Of a stretch of DNA of 64,000 nt, positions 8,003 to 16,432 are shown piece by piece. Each line of letters begins with the position of its first letter. Within the stretch, counting starts at the first letter, position 1. Source of the DNA: Streptomyces massasporeus (GTDB lineage: Bacteria > Actinomycetota > Actinomycetes > Streptomycetales > Streptomycetaceae); NCBI RefSeq assembly GCF_014648995.1, contig NZ_BMSE01000002.1, positions 1 through 64,000 of the forward strand, written 5' to 3'. Position numbers and translations under genes: made by a program. A model generated the notes under the pieces. It searched no databases. It was not told the DNA's origin and saw nothing but the letters and a program-made list of their open reading frames with translations.

Positions 8003-10177
8003 ATGACCGGCGACAGTGCCGCTTCGGCGCCCGGCCGGTCCGGGGCCCGCCCGGAGCGGCCTGTCGGGCGGAAGAAGTCCGGCTCCCGCTGGGCGCGGTT
8101 CCTGGAGAGCGGGCTGCTCCGGGGCGGGGTTCAGGGCAGCCCGGTCATCCGCTTGTTCATGCGGTGGGTGCGCCGGCCGCTGCTGCCCGTCATGCGGCTG
8201 TGGCGGCGCAACATCCAGCTCAAGGTCGTCGTCACGACCTTGCTGATGTCGCTGGGCGTGGTGCTGCTGCTGGGCTTCGTCGTCATCGGGCAGGTGCGCA
8301 ACGGCCTGCTCGACGCCAAGGTGAAGGCGTCCCAGAGCCAGGCCACGGGTGGCTTCGCGGTGGCCAAGCAGCGGGCCGACGAGGCGGCGAGCGGCACCGG
8401 TGACGAGGCCGCCACCTCGGACGGGCGTCCCGCGCAGAACGTCACCCCGTGGATGAGCGACCTCGTCTCCTCGCTGTCCAGCGGCGGCCAGGGCGCCTTC
8501 GAGGTGGTGACGCTCCCGGCGTCCGACGCGGACGCCGCGGGTGGCCGCGGGCAGCGTGCCTCCGGCGAGGTGGACTGGAGCAGGAGCGTCCCCGCCGACC
8601 TGCGCGAGCGGATCGGCAGCAGTACGACGGCCGCGCAGAGCTACACCCGGATCATGTACAACAACCCGACCAAGGACTCCCAGCCGGGTCTGGTCATCGG
8701 CAAGCAGGTCAACGACCCCAACGGCGACCCGTACCAGCTCTACTACCTCTTCCCGCTCACCCAGGAGGAGAAGTCGCTGAGCCTGGTCAAGGGCACGTTG
8801 GCGACGGCCGGGCTGTTCGTCGTGGTCCTGCTCGGGGCCATCGCCTGGCTCGTCGTGCGGCAGGTCGTCACGCCGGTGCGGATGGCGGCGGGAATCGCGG
8901 AGCGGCTGTCGGCCGGGCGGCTTCAGGAACGTATGAAGGTCACCGGCGAGGACGACATCGCGCGGCTCGGTGAGGCCTTCAACAAGATGGCGCAGAACCT
9001 TCAGCTGAAGATCAGCCAGCTGGAGGACCTGTCGCGGATGCAGCGCAGGTTCGTGTCGGACGTGTCGCACGAGCTGCGTACGCCGCTGACGACCGTACGG
9101 ATGGCCGCTGACGTCATCCACGAGGCGCGGGTGGACTTCGACCCGGTGACCGCGCGGTCGGCGGAGCTGCTCGCCGATCAGCTGGACCGGTTCGAGTCGT
9201 TGCTCGCGGACCTGCTGGAGATCAGCCGGTTCGACGCCGGCGCCGCGGCGCTGGAGGCGGAGCCGATAGACCTCAGGAACGTCGTACGGCGGGTGGTCAG
9301 CGGGGCCGAGCCGCTCGCGGAGCGCAAGGGCACGCAGATACGGATCCTGGGCGACCAGCAGCCCGTGGTCGCCGAGGCCGACGCCCGGCGCGTGGAGCGC
9401 GTGCTGCGCAACCTCGTCGTCAACGCCGTCGAGCACGGCGAGGGCAAGGATGTCGTCGTGAAGCTCGCCGCGGCGGGCGGTGCGGTCGCCGTGGCGGTGC
9501 GGGACTACGGGGTCGGGCTCAAGCCGGGTGAGGCGACCCGTGTGTTCAGCCGCTTCTGGCGGGCCGATCCGGCCCGCGCGCGTACCACGGGTGGTACGGG
9601 CCTGGGGCTGTCCATCGCCCTGGAGGACGCGCGGCTGCACGGCGGCTGGCTGCAGGCGTGGGGCGAGCCGGGCGGTGGCTCCCAGTTCCGGCTGACGCTG
9701 CCCAGGACCGCCGACGAGCCGCTGCGGGGCTCTCCGATACCGCTGGAGCCCAAGGACTCACGGCGGAACCGGGGCCTCGACGACGCCGGGCTGCCATGTG
9801 GCGGCGGGGACGGCGAGAAGCGGGCGACCGTGCCGGCGCAGCCGGTGAGCGGGTCGGTGCCGCAGGGGGCGAAGCGGGACCCGATACCGCCGCGTGTCGC
9901 CCCCACCGCGGACCCCACGGCGCTGCCCGGCAACGGTTCGCGTGTGGTGCCCAGGCCCGCCTCGGGCGCGCGGCGGCAGGACACGTCACCGGCGGACGAG
10001 CAGTCGGGTACTCGCGGGGCTGCGAGGGGTCAGGAGGGGCCCGGGCGCGACGAGGGTGACGATGGCCGGGCCGGACGGAATCCGGTGATCAACGGGCCGC
10101 GGGACGAGGGCAGCGGCAGGGAGAGCGAGCCGGGGGACGTGGACGACAGGCAAGGGGAGGCATCTCGTGGGCGCTGA
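8003..10177 (+). CDS. mtrB: sensor histidine kinase MtrB
   Basis: 724 residues. A basic cytoplasmic N-terminus leads to transmembrane helix 1 (about 71-97), an extracytoplasmic sensor of about 165 residues, helix 2 (about 262-287) and a HAMP linker. The HisKA domain has phospho-acceptor H356 in SDVSHELRTPL. The HATPase_c domain carries the N box RNLVVNAVEHG and the G boxes DYGVGL and TGGTGLGLSIA. An unusually long, probably disordered tail of about 125 residues follows the catalytic core. The ATG begins one base after the mtrA stop, and the gene end overlaps lpqB by 11 bases, so coupling within the operon is tight. Confidence 0.96.
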   Translation: MTGDSAASAPGRSGARPERPVGRKKSGSRWARFLESGLLRGGVQGSPVIRLFMRWVRRPLLPVMRLWRRNIQLKVVVTTLLMSLGVVLLLGFVVIGQVRNGLLDAKVKASQSQATGGFAVAKQRADEAASGTGDEAATSDGRPAQNVTPWMSDLVSSLSSGGQGAFEVVTLPASDADAAGGRGQRASGEVDWSRSVPADLRERIGSSTTAAQSYTRIMYNNPTKDSQPGLVIGKQVNDPNGDPYQLYYLFPLTQEEKSLSLVKGTLATAGLFVVVLLGAIAWLVVRQVVTPVRMAAGIAERLSAGRLQERMKVTGEDDIARLGEAFNKMAQNLQLKISQLEDLSRMQRRFVSDVSHELRTPLTTVRMAADVIHEARVDFDPVTARSAELLADQLDRFESLLADLLEISRFDAGAAALEAEPIDLRNVVRRVVSGAEPLAERKGTQIRILGDQQPVVAEADARRVERVLRNLVVNAVEHGEGKDVVVKLAAAGGAVAVAVRDYGVGLKPGEATRVFSRFWRADPARARTTGGTGLGLSIALEDARLHGGWLQAWGEPGGGSQFRLTLPRTADEPLRGSPIPLEPKDSRRNRGLDDAGLPCGGGDGEKRATVPAQPVSGSVPQGAKRDPIPPRVAPTADPTALPGNGSRVVPRPASGARRQDTSPADEQSGTRGAARGQEGPGRDEGDDGRAGRNPVINGPRDEGSGRESEPGDVDDRQGEASRGR

Positions 10178-11996
10178 CCGCGAGGGGCGCGGCCGGCGCA
10201 GGCCCGCGCGCGTGATGGCGTATGCCGCCGGTGGTGTCCTGGTGCTGGCGGGGTGCGCCTCGATGCCGGACAGCGGAGATCTGCGGGGCGTGGAGTCCAC
10301 CCCGCGCCAGGAGACCCAGGTGCGGGTCTTCGCCGTGCCGCCGGGGGAGGACGCGCCGCCCTCGGAGATCGTGCAGGGCTTCCTGGAGGCGCTCACCAGC
10401 GACGACCCGCACTACAAGACCGCGCGCCAGTACCTGACCGGCGAAGCCGCGAAGGAGTGGCGGCCCGAGGCGTCCGCCACGGTGCTGACCGACGGACCCG
10501 GTGCCAAACCCGAGGCGGGCGGCGGCGGGGAGGACACCGGCGAAATCTCGTACATGCTGACCGGCACCAAGGTCGCCACCGTCGACGCGCAGCAGGCCTA
10601 CGCGCCGGCGACCGGGGCATACGGCAGGAGCGTGCACCTGACGCAGGACAGCAAGCGGCAGTGGCGGATCGACGCGCTGCCGCAGGGTGTCGTCATCGGC
10701 GAGTCGGACTTCCTGCGCAACTACATGTCCGTCAGCAAGTACTACTTCGCCTCGAACACCGACGCCGCCGGGTCGAAGCCCCAGCCCACGGCGGTCGCCG
10801 ACCCCGTCTACGTGCGCCGGCGCGTGGATCCCATGACACAGATGGTGAACTCCCTGCTCAACGGGCCCACGCGATGGCTCGGGCCCGTGGTCAGGTCGAG
10901 CTTCCCCACCGGTACGGCGCTGGCGAAGGACGCCGGCGCCCTGACGCCCGACGACCGGAACAAGCTGACGATCCCGCTCAACCACAAGGCGGCGGGCGTC
11001 GGCACCAACCGGTGCCAGGAGATGGCCGCCCAGATTCTGTTCACGCTGCGCAACCTCAGCCCGGCCGTGGACGAGGTCGGGCTGCGGGCCGGCGGGTCGG
11101 AGCTGTGCTCGCTCACGCGGGGGGCAGCCGACGCGGCGGCCTCACGGAGCTCGGCGCGGCACCCCGACTACCTGTACTTCGTGGACGGCAAGCACCGGCT
11201 CGTACGGATCCCCACGGGCAGCAGCGGCACCGACCCGGACGCGGCGCCGGGGGCGCTCGGCGAGGGCGACACGGCGCTGCGGTCGGCGGCGGTCTCACGT
11301 GACGAGCACACCGCGGCAGGCGTCAGCCTCGACGGCAGATCGCTGTACGTGGGGTCGCTGGTCTCGGGCGGTTCGCTGGGCGAGCCGCTGCTGCGCAGCC
11401 AGGGCCGGGCCGAGAAGGACCGGCTGACGACCCCCAGCTGGGACGCGGACGACGGCCTGTGGGTGGCCGACCGCGACCCCGAGCATCCCCGGCTGCTCCT
11501 CTTCGAGGAGGGCAAGGGCGATCCGGTGGAGGTGCGGATGCCGCACCTGGACGGACGGATCCAGTCCGTGCGGGTGGCCGCCGACGGGGTGCGCATCGCG
11601 CTCGTCGTGGAGAAGGGCGGCAAGAAGACCCTGCTCATCGGGCTGATCGAGCGGGACGGCAAGCCGGGTGGGAAGCCGGCCGTCAGCGTGGTCGAACTGC
11701 GCTCCGCGACGCCGGAGTTGGAGCAGGTCACGACCATGTCGTGGGCCGGGGACAGTCGGCTCGTGGTGGTCGGACGCGAGCACGGTGGCGTCGAGCAGAT
11801 GCGGTACGTCCAGGTCGACGGCTCCACGCCGGACGTGCCGGCGCCCGCGGCCCTGACGGGCGTCAAGGAGGTCACGGCTGCCGAGGACGACCAGGTGCCG
11901 CTGGTGGCGTACTCGGTGGACGGCATCGTCCGCCTGCCGTCGGGCGAGCAGTGGAAGAAGGTGACGGAGGGGACGGCGCCGGTCTATCCGGGGTGA
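10167..11996 (+). CDS. lpqB: lipoprotein LpqB, MtrAB accessory protein
   Basis: 609 residues from a GTG preceded by AAGGGGAGG. The lipoprotein signal peptide ends in a lipobox (LVLAGC) with lipidated Cys at about residue 30. A GerMN-like domain follows (it includes VDPMTQMVNSLLNGPT), then a C-terminal beta-propeller-like LpqB region. LpqB is an exported lipoprotein that modulates MtrB sensing; in mycobacteria its loss alters MtrA phosphorylation. It overlaps the 3' end of mtrB and is followed by a terminator, so it closes the operon. Confidence 0.95.
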   Translation: MGADREGRGRRRPARVMAYAAGGVLVLAGCASMPDSGDLRGVESTPRQETQVRVFAVPPGEDAPPSEIVQGFLEALTSDDPHYKTARQYLTGEAAKEWRPEASATVLTDGPGAKPEAGGGGEDTGEISYMLTGTKVATVDAQQAYAPATGAYGRSVHLTQDSKRQWRIDALPQGVVIGESDFLRNYMSVSKYYFASNTDAAGSKPQPTAVADPVYVRRRVDPMTQMVNSLLNGPTRWLGPVVRSSFPTGTALAKDAGALTPDDRNKLTIPLNHKAAGVGTNRCQEMAAQILFTLRNLSPAVDEVGLRAGGSELCSLTRGAADAAASRSSARHPDYLYFVDGKHRLVRIPTGSSGTDPDAAPGALGEGDTALRSAAVSRDEHTAAGVSLDGRSLYVGSLVSGGSLGEPLLRSQGRAEKDRLTTPSWDADDGLWVADRDPEHPRLLLFEEGKGDPVEVRMPHLDGRIQSVRVAADGVRIALVVEKGGKKTLLIGLIERDGKPGGKPAVSVVELRSATPELEQVTTMSWAGDSRLVVVGREHGGVEQMRYVQVDGSTPDVPAPAALTGVKEVTAAEDDQVPLVAYSVDGIVRLPSGEQWKKVTEGTAPVYPG

Positions 11997-12044
11997 GGTG
12001 TGAGCGCCCGGTGGCAGAGGTGGCCGGGGTGCTCGGGGGTGGGT

Positions 12045-12090
12045 GGCCGCTCCTGCCGAGGTCGACTCGGGAGGAGCGGCCTTTGCTGTT
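12045..12090 (+). terminator. terminator of the mtrAB-lpqB operon
   Basis: GGCCGCTCC (12045-12053) pairs with GGAGCGGCC (12073-12081). An inner CGAG/CTCG stem caps a short loop, and TTTGCTGTT follows. It lies 49 bases after the lpqB stop. Confidence 0.75.
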
Positions 12091-12188
12091 CCCGGGGGTG
12101 CGAAGGGGGCCGCTGACCGCGTCTCCTGCGGGGGTCGCCCCTACGGGGGCCGCTCGTGTGGGGGACGCGCCGGTGGCGGAGCGCTGGG

Positions 12189-12211
12189 TTGTCCACAGGC
12201 CGTTGTCCACA
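12189..12211 (+). other. two tandem perfect DnaA boxes
   Basis: TTGTCCACA occurs at 12189-12197 and again at 12203-12211 in the same orientation, 14 bases apart start to start. This is the preferred Streptomyces DnaA box. The pair lies between the lpqB terminator and the ComF gene, 41 bases before the latter's start codon. No other perfect copy was noticed in the window. Confidence 0.7.
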
Positions 12212-12251
12212 GGGGTGGCAGGGTCGGGCCGGTGTCGGCACAGTGGAAGTC

Positions 12252-13175
12252 ATGCGGGGGTGGTGGCAGGACCTCACCGACCTGGTGCTGCCGGGCGAGT
12301 GCGGAGGCTGCGGAGTGCCTCGTACGGTGCTGTGCGCGCGGTGCCGTGCGGCGCTGAGCGGAGCTGCGGTGCACCGGGTGCGGCCGGTGCCGGAGCCGCC
12401 CGGGCTGCCCGTGGTGCACGCGGCCGCCCGGTACGCGGACGAGGTCCGGGCGACGCTGCTGGCCCACAAGGAGCGCGGTGCCCTGGCGCTCGCCGGACCG
12501 CTCGGGGTGGCGCTGGCGGGAGCCGTGCGGGCGGGGCTCCGGCGCGCCTCTGCTCCGGCGGGGGGCGGGGCGGTGTGGTCGCGGGGCGGCAGGGCTCCTG
12601 TGCTGCTCGTGCCGGTGCCGTCCGGGCGGCGCTCCGTGCGGGCCCGGGGGCATGATCCGGCGCGGCGGATCGCGCTCGCGGCCGCGGGTGAGTTGCGGCG
12701 GAGGGGACTTCCGGCGCGGGTGGTCGGGGTGCTGCGGCAGCGGCGGACCGTGGCCGACCAGTCGGGGCTCAACTCCCGGCAGCGGCTGGACAATCTCGCG
12801 GGCGCTCTGGCGGTGGCTCCCGCAGGGGCGCGGCTGCTCTGCGGGGGGCCGGTCGTCCTCGTCGACGACGTGATGACCACGGGTGCCTCCCTGGCGGAGG
12901 CCGCGCGAGCCGTACGGGCGGCCTCGTCCGCGCCCGGGGTCCCGTCCGGGGCGTCGGGGCCGATTCCGAACGCCGTGTGGACTTCGGCCGTGTACGGGGG
13001 AGAGACGTGGGAAAGCAGAGAGGAACAGAACGTCGGATCAAGGCGAGAGAGGACGGGCGTGCGGCCCGCCCGGCAGGGAAACGCGGGCGCGGGTGACGCC
13101 GGCAGAGTTGTTGACGTGGTGTGCGCGGCAGTGGTCGCGGCATCACCGGACTCTTTCGAAATAAACCGGAACTGA
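12252..13175 (+). CDS. ComF family phosphoribosyltransferase-like protein
   Basis: 307 residues. The N-terminus carries a four-cysteine zinc-ribbon-like motif (C17, C20, C28, C31). The phosphoribosyltransferase fold ends in the PRPP loop VLVDDVMTTGAS (about 202-213). ComF proteins take part in DNA uptake or processing in competent bacteria; in Streptomyces, which lack classical competence, the role is unknown. The chosen ATG begins MRGWWQDLTDL; the region upstream in frame is non-conserved and contains the DnaA boxes. After the PRPP loop a low-complexity stretch of roughly 80 residues ends in SPDSFEINRN. It lies between lpqB and hpf on the same strand. Confidence 0.88.
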   Translation: MRGWWQDLTDLVLPGECGGCGVPRTVLCARCRAALSGAAVHRVRPVPEPPGLPVVHAAARYADEVRATLLAHKERGALALAGPLGVALAGAVRAGLRRASAPAGGGAVWSRGGRAPVLLVPVPSGRRSVRARGHDPARRIALAAAGELRRRGLPARVVGVLRQRRTVADQSGLNSRQRLDNLAGALAVAPAGARLLCGGPVVLVDDVMTTGASLAEAARAVRAASSAPGVPSGASGPIPNAVWTSAVYGGETWESREEQNVGSRRERTGVRPARQGNAGAGDAGRVVDVVCAAVVAASPDSFEINRN

Positions 13176-13486
13176 CTGAGATCTTGTGTCGTTGCAGGTA
13201 ACGAGAGGGCCTATTCACCTGAACGGAGGTACGCCGCAGTAGAGGGTGACGACATCCGTCCGGGCGAGATATGTTCAGTTGAGAGGGAAAGCCGCAGGCC
13301 ACACCTCTCAAAACCGAATGCCGTGCTGCGGGTTTTTCATCATCACTCGCGACGGTGGAGTGGAGATCTCGCTCACGGGGGAGGAGGTGGAAGTCACCGA
13401 GTCCGAGGTTCCGGGACTCACCGGAGCCTGGTGCAAAAGGGAGACGCTCCGCACCGAAGCGGAGCGATCCGGGAACGGAGTTCTGC
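13176..13486 (+). other. long 5' leader region of hpf
   Basis: 311 bases between the ComF gene and hpf. It holds a perfect hairpin at 13445-13466. An ATG-initiated frame at 13319 (MPCCGFFIITRDGGVEI...) runs out of frame into hpf. G+C is visibly lower at 13180-13330 than in the surroundings, as in promoter or leader DNA. No convincing -35/-10 pair was identified. Confidence 0.5.
13445..13466 (+). promoter_or_regulatory. hairpin just upstream of the hpf ribosome-binding site
   Basis: CGCTCCGC and GCGGAGCG pair perfectly (8 bp) around an ACCGAA loop, ending about 5 bases before the GGAACGGAG Shine-Dalgarno region of hpf. It could tune translation of the hibernation factor; this is inference. 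Confidence 0.45.
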
Positions 13487-14182
13487 GTGGACATCGTCGT
13501 CAAGGGCCGCAAGACCGAGGTGCCCGAGCGGTTCCGGAAGCACGTGGCCGAGAAGCTGAAGCTGGAGAAGATCCAGAAGCTCGATGGCAAGGTGATCAGC
13601 CTCGACGTCGAGGTGTCCAAGGAGCCCAACCCCCGGCAGGCCGACCGTTGCGACCGAGTGGAGATCACCCTTCGCTCCCGCGGTCCGGTGATCCGGGCGG
13701 AGGCAGCGGCGAGCGATCCGTACGCGGCGCTCGACCTGGCGGCGGAAAAGCTGGAAGCCCGGCTGCGCAGGCAGCACGACAAGCGGTACTCGCGCCGCGG
13801 CGCGCGCCGGATCCCGGCCGCCGAGGTCGCCGACCACGTCCCGGGCGTGGCGACGCTCAACGGAAACGGCCTCGTGCCGGCTCCCGAGGAGGAGCCCGAG
13901 GCCGTACCCACGAAGAAGATCGGCTCGCTGGAAGTGCAGGGTGACGGCCCCATCGTCGTCCGCGAGAAGACCCACGTCGCAGCACCCATGACCCTCGACC
14001 AGGCTCTCTACGAGATGGAACTGGTCGGGCACGACTTCTACCTGTTCGTCGACTCCGAGACCAAGGAACCGAGTGTCGTCTACCGACGGCACGCCTACGA
14101 CTACGGCGTGATCCACCTCAGCACGGACACGATGGTCACCCAGGCGCACTCCCCGGACGCGGGCGGTGCGCTCGGCGGCTGA
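13487..14182 (+). CDS. hpf: long-form ribosome hibernation promoting factor
   Basis: 231 residues from a GTG with GGAACGGAG upstream. The N-terminal HPF/YfiA domain (about 1-110, beginning MDIVVKGRKTEVPERF) binds the 30S decoding region. A linker follows, and then the C-terminal domain (about 165-225, containing KTHVAAPMTLDQALYEMEL and VVYRRHAYDYGVIHL) that dimerises to join two 70S ribosomes into 100S particles. Length and two-domain layout define the long form, which needs no separate RMF. It protects ribosomes in stationary phase or dormancy. Its leader is unusually long and structured, and a hairpin follows the gene. Confidence 0.95.
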   Translation: MDIVVKGRKTEVPERFRKHVAEKLKLEKIQKLDGKVISLDVEVSKEPNPRQADRCDRVEITLRSRGPVIRAEAAASDPYAALDLAAEKLEARLRRQHDKRYSRRGARRIPAAEVADHVPGVATLNGNGLVPAPEEEPEAVPTKKIGSLEVQGDGPIVVREKTHVAAPMTLDQALYEMELVGHDFYLFVDSETKEPSVVYRRHAYDYGVIHLSTDTMVTQAHSPDAGGALGG

Positions 14183-14205
14183 CCATGCCGGGTGACAGCG
14201 GAACA

Positions 14206-14242
14206 GGTGCCCCTGGAGCGCGTGTGCGCCCCCAGGGGCACC
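14206..14242 (+). terminator. hairpin after hpf
   Basis: GGTGCCCCTGG (14206-14216) pairs with CCAGGGGCACC (14232-14242). The loop itself can form a GCGC-GTGT-GCGC mini-stem. No U-tract follows, as is common for Streptomyces terminators. Confidence 0.65.
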
Positions 14243-14387
14243 CCCGTGCGACCACTTCGCGCCCCGCTCCGGCACCCCGGTGCCGTCCGGGCATGAAATC
14301 ATGGTGGCCACGGCCCAACCGGTGGGTCGTTGCTCTGGGTTGGCGATGGCTCAGGACCTCAGGCCACAGCCTTCAGGGGGAGGAACG

Positions 14388-15134
14388 ATGGCGGACAGCT
14401 TCGGACCGATGCGTGACGAGGATGCCGACGACGGCGTCGTCGGCATGGGCCCGGACTCGGGGACTCCACGCAAGGAACCGATCAGAGTCCTCGTGGTGGA
14501 CGACCACGCCCTGTTCCGCCGTGGCCTGGAGATCGTGCTCGCGGCCGAGGAGGACATCCAGGTCATCGGGGAGGCCGGCGACGGCGCCGAGGCCGTCGAG
14601 AAGGCCGCCGACCTGCTGCCCGACATCGTCCTGATGGACGTGCGGATGCCCAAGCGGGGCGGGATCGAGGCGTGCACCTCCATCAAGGAGGTGGCACCCA
14701 GCGCCAAGATCATCATGCTGACGATCAGCGACGAGGAAGCCGATCTCTACGACGCCATCAAGGCGGGTGCGACCGGCTATCTCCTCAAGGAGATCTCCAC
14801 GGACGAGGTGGCCACCGCCATTCGCGCGGTGGCCGACGGGCAGTCGCAGATCAGCCCGTCCATGGCGTCGAAACTCCTCACGGAGTTCAAGTCGATGATC
14901 CAGCGCACGGACGAGCGCCGGCTGGTGCCCGCGCCGCGCCTGACCGACCGCGAACTGGAAGTTCTGAAGCTGGTCGCCACGGGAATGAACAACCGTGACA
15001 TCGCCAAGGAGTTGTTCATCTCCGAGAACACCGTGAAGAACCACGTCCGCAACATCCTGGAGAAGCTGCAGCTGCACTCCAGGATGGAAGCGGTGGTGTA
15101 CGCGATGCGGGAGAAGATCCTCGAGATCCGTTAG
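14388..15134 (+). CDS. NarL/LuxR family response regulator
   Basis: 248 residues from an ATG with AGGGGGAGGA upstream. An N-terminal extension of about 30 residues precedes the receiver domain (about 32-150; acidic pair D38/D39, phospho-acceptor D84 in VLMDVRMP). The C-terminal LuxR helix-turn-helix (about 183-243) contains LTDRELEVLKLVATGMNNRDIAKEL and ENTVKNHV. No histidine kinase gene is adjacent, so it is an orphan regulator here. It is separated from hpf by a hairpin and likely has its own promoter. Target genes cannot be deduced. Confidence 0.93.
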   Translation: MADSFGPMRDEDADDGVVGMGPDSGTPRKEPIRVLVVDDHALFRRGLEIVLAAEEDIQVIGEAGDGAEAVEKAADLLPDIVLMDVRMPKRGGIEACTSIKEVAPSAKIIMLTISDEEADLYDAIKAGATGYLLKEISTDEVATAIRAVADGQSQISPSMASKLLTEFKSMIQRTDERRLVPAPRLTDRELEVLKLVATGMNNRDIAKELFISENTVKNHVRNILEKLQLHSRMEAVVYAMREKILEIR

Positions 15135-15194
15135 GGACCGAATCTCGCCGAACCGGTCTCGCCCAGGGACCCGGCTCGGCCAGAGCCCCCGGTC

Positions 15195-16367
15195 TCAGCC
15201 GAGGAGGCCGGCGAGTTCCTTCGTCAGGGGCTCGCGCAGGTCAGGTGCGTCGACCCGCTCCACGCGGACGGTCGTGCAGTCCACCCAGGTCGCCGCCTCC
15301 GCCAGGGCCTGGGCGACCGCCGGCACGGCCTTCGGGCCGTCCAGCGTGACCTGCTTGGCCACCAGCGTGCGGCCCTCGCGGGCCGGGTCCACGCGGCCGA
15401 CGAGACGCCCGCCGGCCAGCACCGGCATCGCGAAGTAGCCGTACACGCGCTTCTGTTTGGGGACGTAGGCCTCCAAGCGGTGGGTGAAGCCGAAGATCCG
15501 CTCCGTGCGCGCCCGCTCCCAGATGAGGGAGTCGAACGGGGACAGGAGCGTGGTGCGGTGGCGGCCGCGCGGCGGCGTCTCAAGGGCCGCGGGGTCGGCC
15601 CACGCCGGCTTGCCCCAGCCCTCGACCGAGACCGGGACCAGGCCCGATTCCGCGATCACCGCGTCGACCTGCTCGCCCTTGAGCCGGTGGTAGTCGGCGA
15701 TGTCCGCGCGGGTGCCGACCCCGAGGGAACGGCCCGCCAGGCCGACCAGACGGCGCAGGCACTCGGTGTCGTCCAGCTCGTCGTGCAGCAGCTCCTTGGG
15801 GACGGCGCGCTCGGCGAGGTCGTAGAGGCGCTTCCAGCCTCGGCGCTCCACGCAGACCACCTCGCCGTACATCAGGGCGCGTTCGACGGCGACCTTGGAG
15901 CCGGACCAGTCCCACCAGTCGCTCGTCCTCTTCGCGCCGCCCAACTCCGTCGCGGTGAGGGGGCCTTCGGAGCGGAGCTGCTTGATGACCTGGTCGTAGG
16001 CGCCGTCGGGGAGCTCGTGGTTCCAATGCGGGCGGTTGCGGTAGGCGCGGCGGCGGAAGGCGAAGTGGGGCCACTCCTCGATGGGGAGGATGCAGGCGGC
16101 ATGGGACCAGTACTCGAAGGAGTGCGTGTCCTGCCAATAGGCGTCCTCGACCGTCTTGCGGCCCACGGCGCCCAGGCGGGCGTACGGCACGAGTTCGTGG
16201 GAGCGGGCCAGGACCGAGATCGTGTCGAGCTGTATCGCGCCCAGGTGGCGGAGGATGCCACGGACGCCGGAGCGGCGGTCGGGCGCGCCGAGGAAGCCCT
16301 GGGCGCGGAGCGCGATTCTGCGGGCCTCGTCGGCGGAGAGGTCTGCGATGGGGCGCGGGGTGGTCAT
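15195..16367 (-). CDS. YcaQ-like winged-helix DNA glycosylase
   Basis: 390 residues from an ATG at 16367. The protein belongs to the YcaQ/AlkZ superfamily of tandem winged-helix DNA glycosylases. The catalytic motif is QLD (Q46-D48 in GAIQLDTISVLARSHELV), the Q-phi-D form typical of the YcaQ-like branch, which unhooks interstrand crosslinks and alkylated bases; the AlkZ self-resistance branch has Q-phi-Q. A housekeeping repair role is therefore more likely than self-protection against a crosslinking antibiotic. It is convergent with the NarL-type regulator and downstream of the GNAT gene on the same strand. Confidence 0.87.
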   Translation of the reverse strand: MTTPRPIADLSADEARRIALRAQGFLGAPDRRSGVRGILRHLGAIQLDTISVLARSHELVPYARLGAVGRKTVEDAYWQDTHSFEYWSHAACILPIEEWPHFAFRRRAYRNRPHWNHELPDGAYDQVIKQLRSEGPLTATELGGAKRTSDWWDWSGSKVAVERALMYGEVVCVERRGWKRLYDLAERAVPKELLHDELDDTECLRRLVGLAGRSLGVGTRADIADYHRLKGEQVDAVIAESGLVPVSVEGWGKPAWADPAALETPPRGRHRTTLLSPFDSLIWERARTERIFGFTHRLEAYVPKQKRVYGYFAMPVLAGGRLVGRVDPAREGRTLVAKQVTLDGPKAVPAVAQALAEAATWVDCTTVRVERVDAPDLREPLTKELAGLLG

Positions 16368-16432
16368 GGCCGCAGAGTAGGGGGTGGGACTGACAACGGG
16401 GTGTGACCTGCGGGTCTGCCCGGGTGGGCCGG

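Noticed and set aside
12189..12211. Replication origin
   Set aside because: Only two DnaA boxes were found and no dnaA/dnaN neighbours are present; oriC in Streptomyces has many more boxes.
15195..16367. Self-resistance glycosylase of a crosslinking antibiotic cluster
   Set aside because: The motif is Q-phi-D, not Q-phi-Q, and no biosynthetic genes are nearby.
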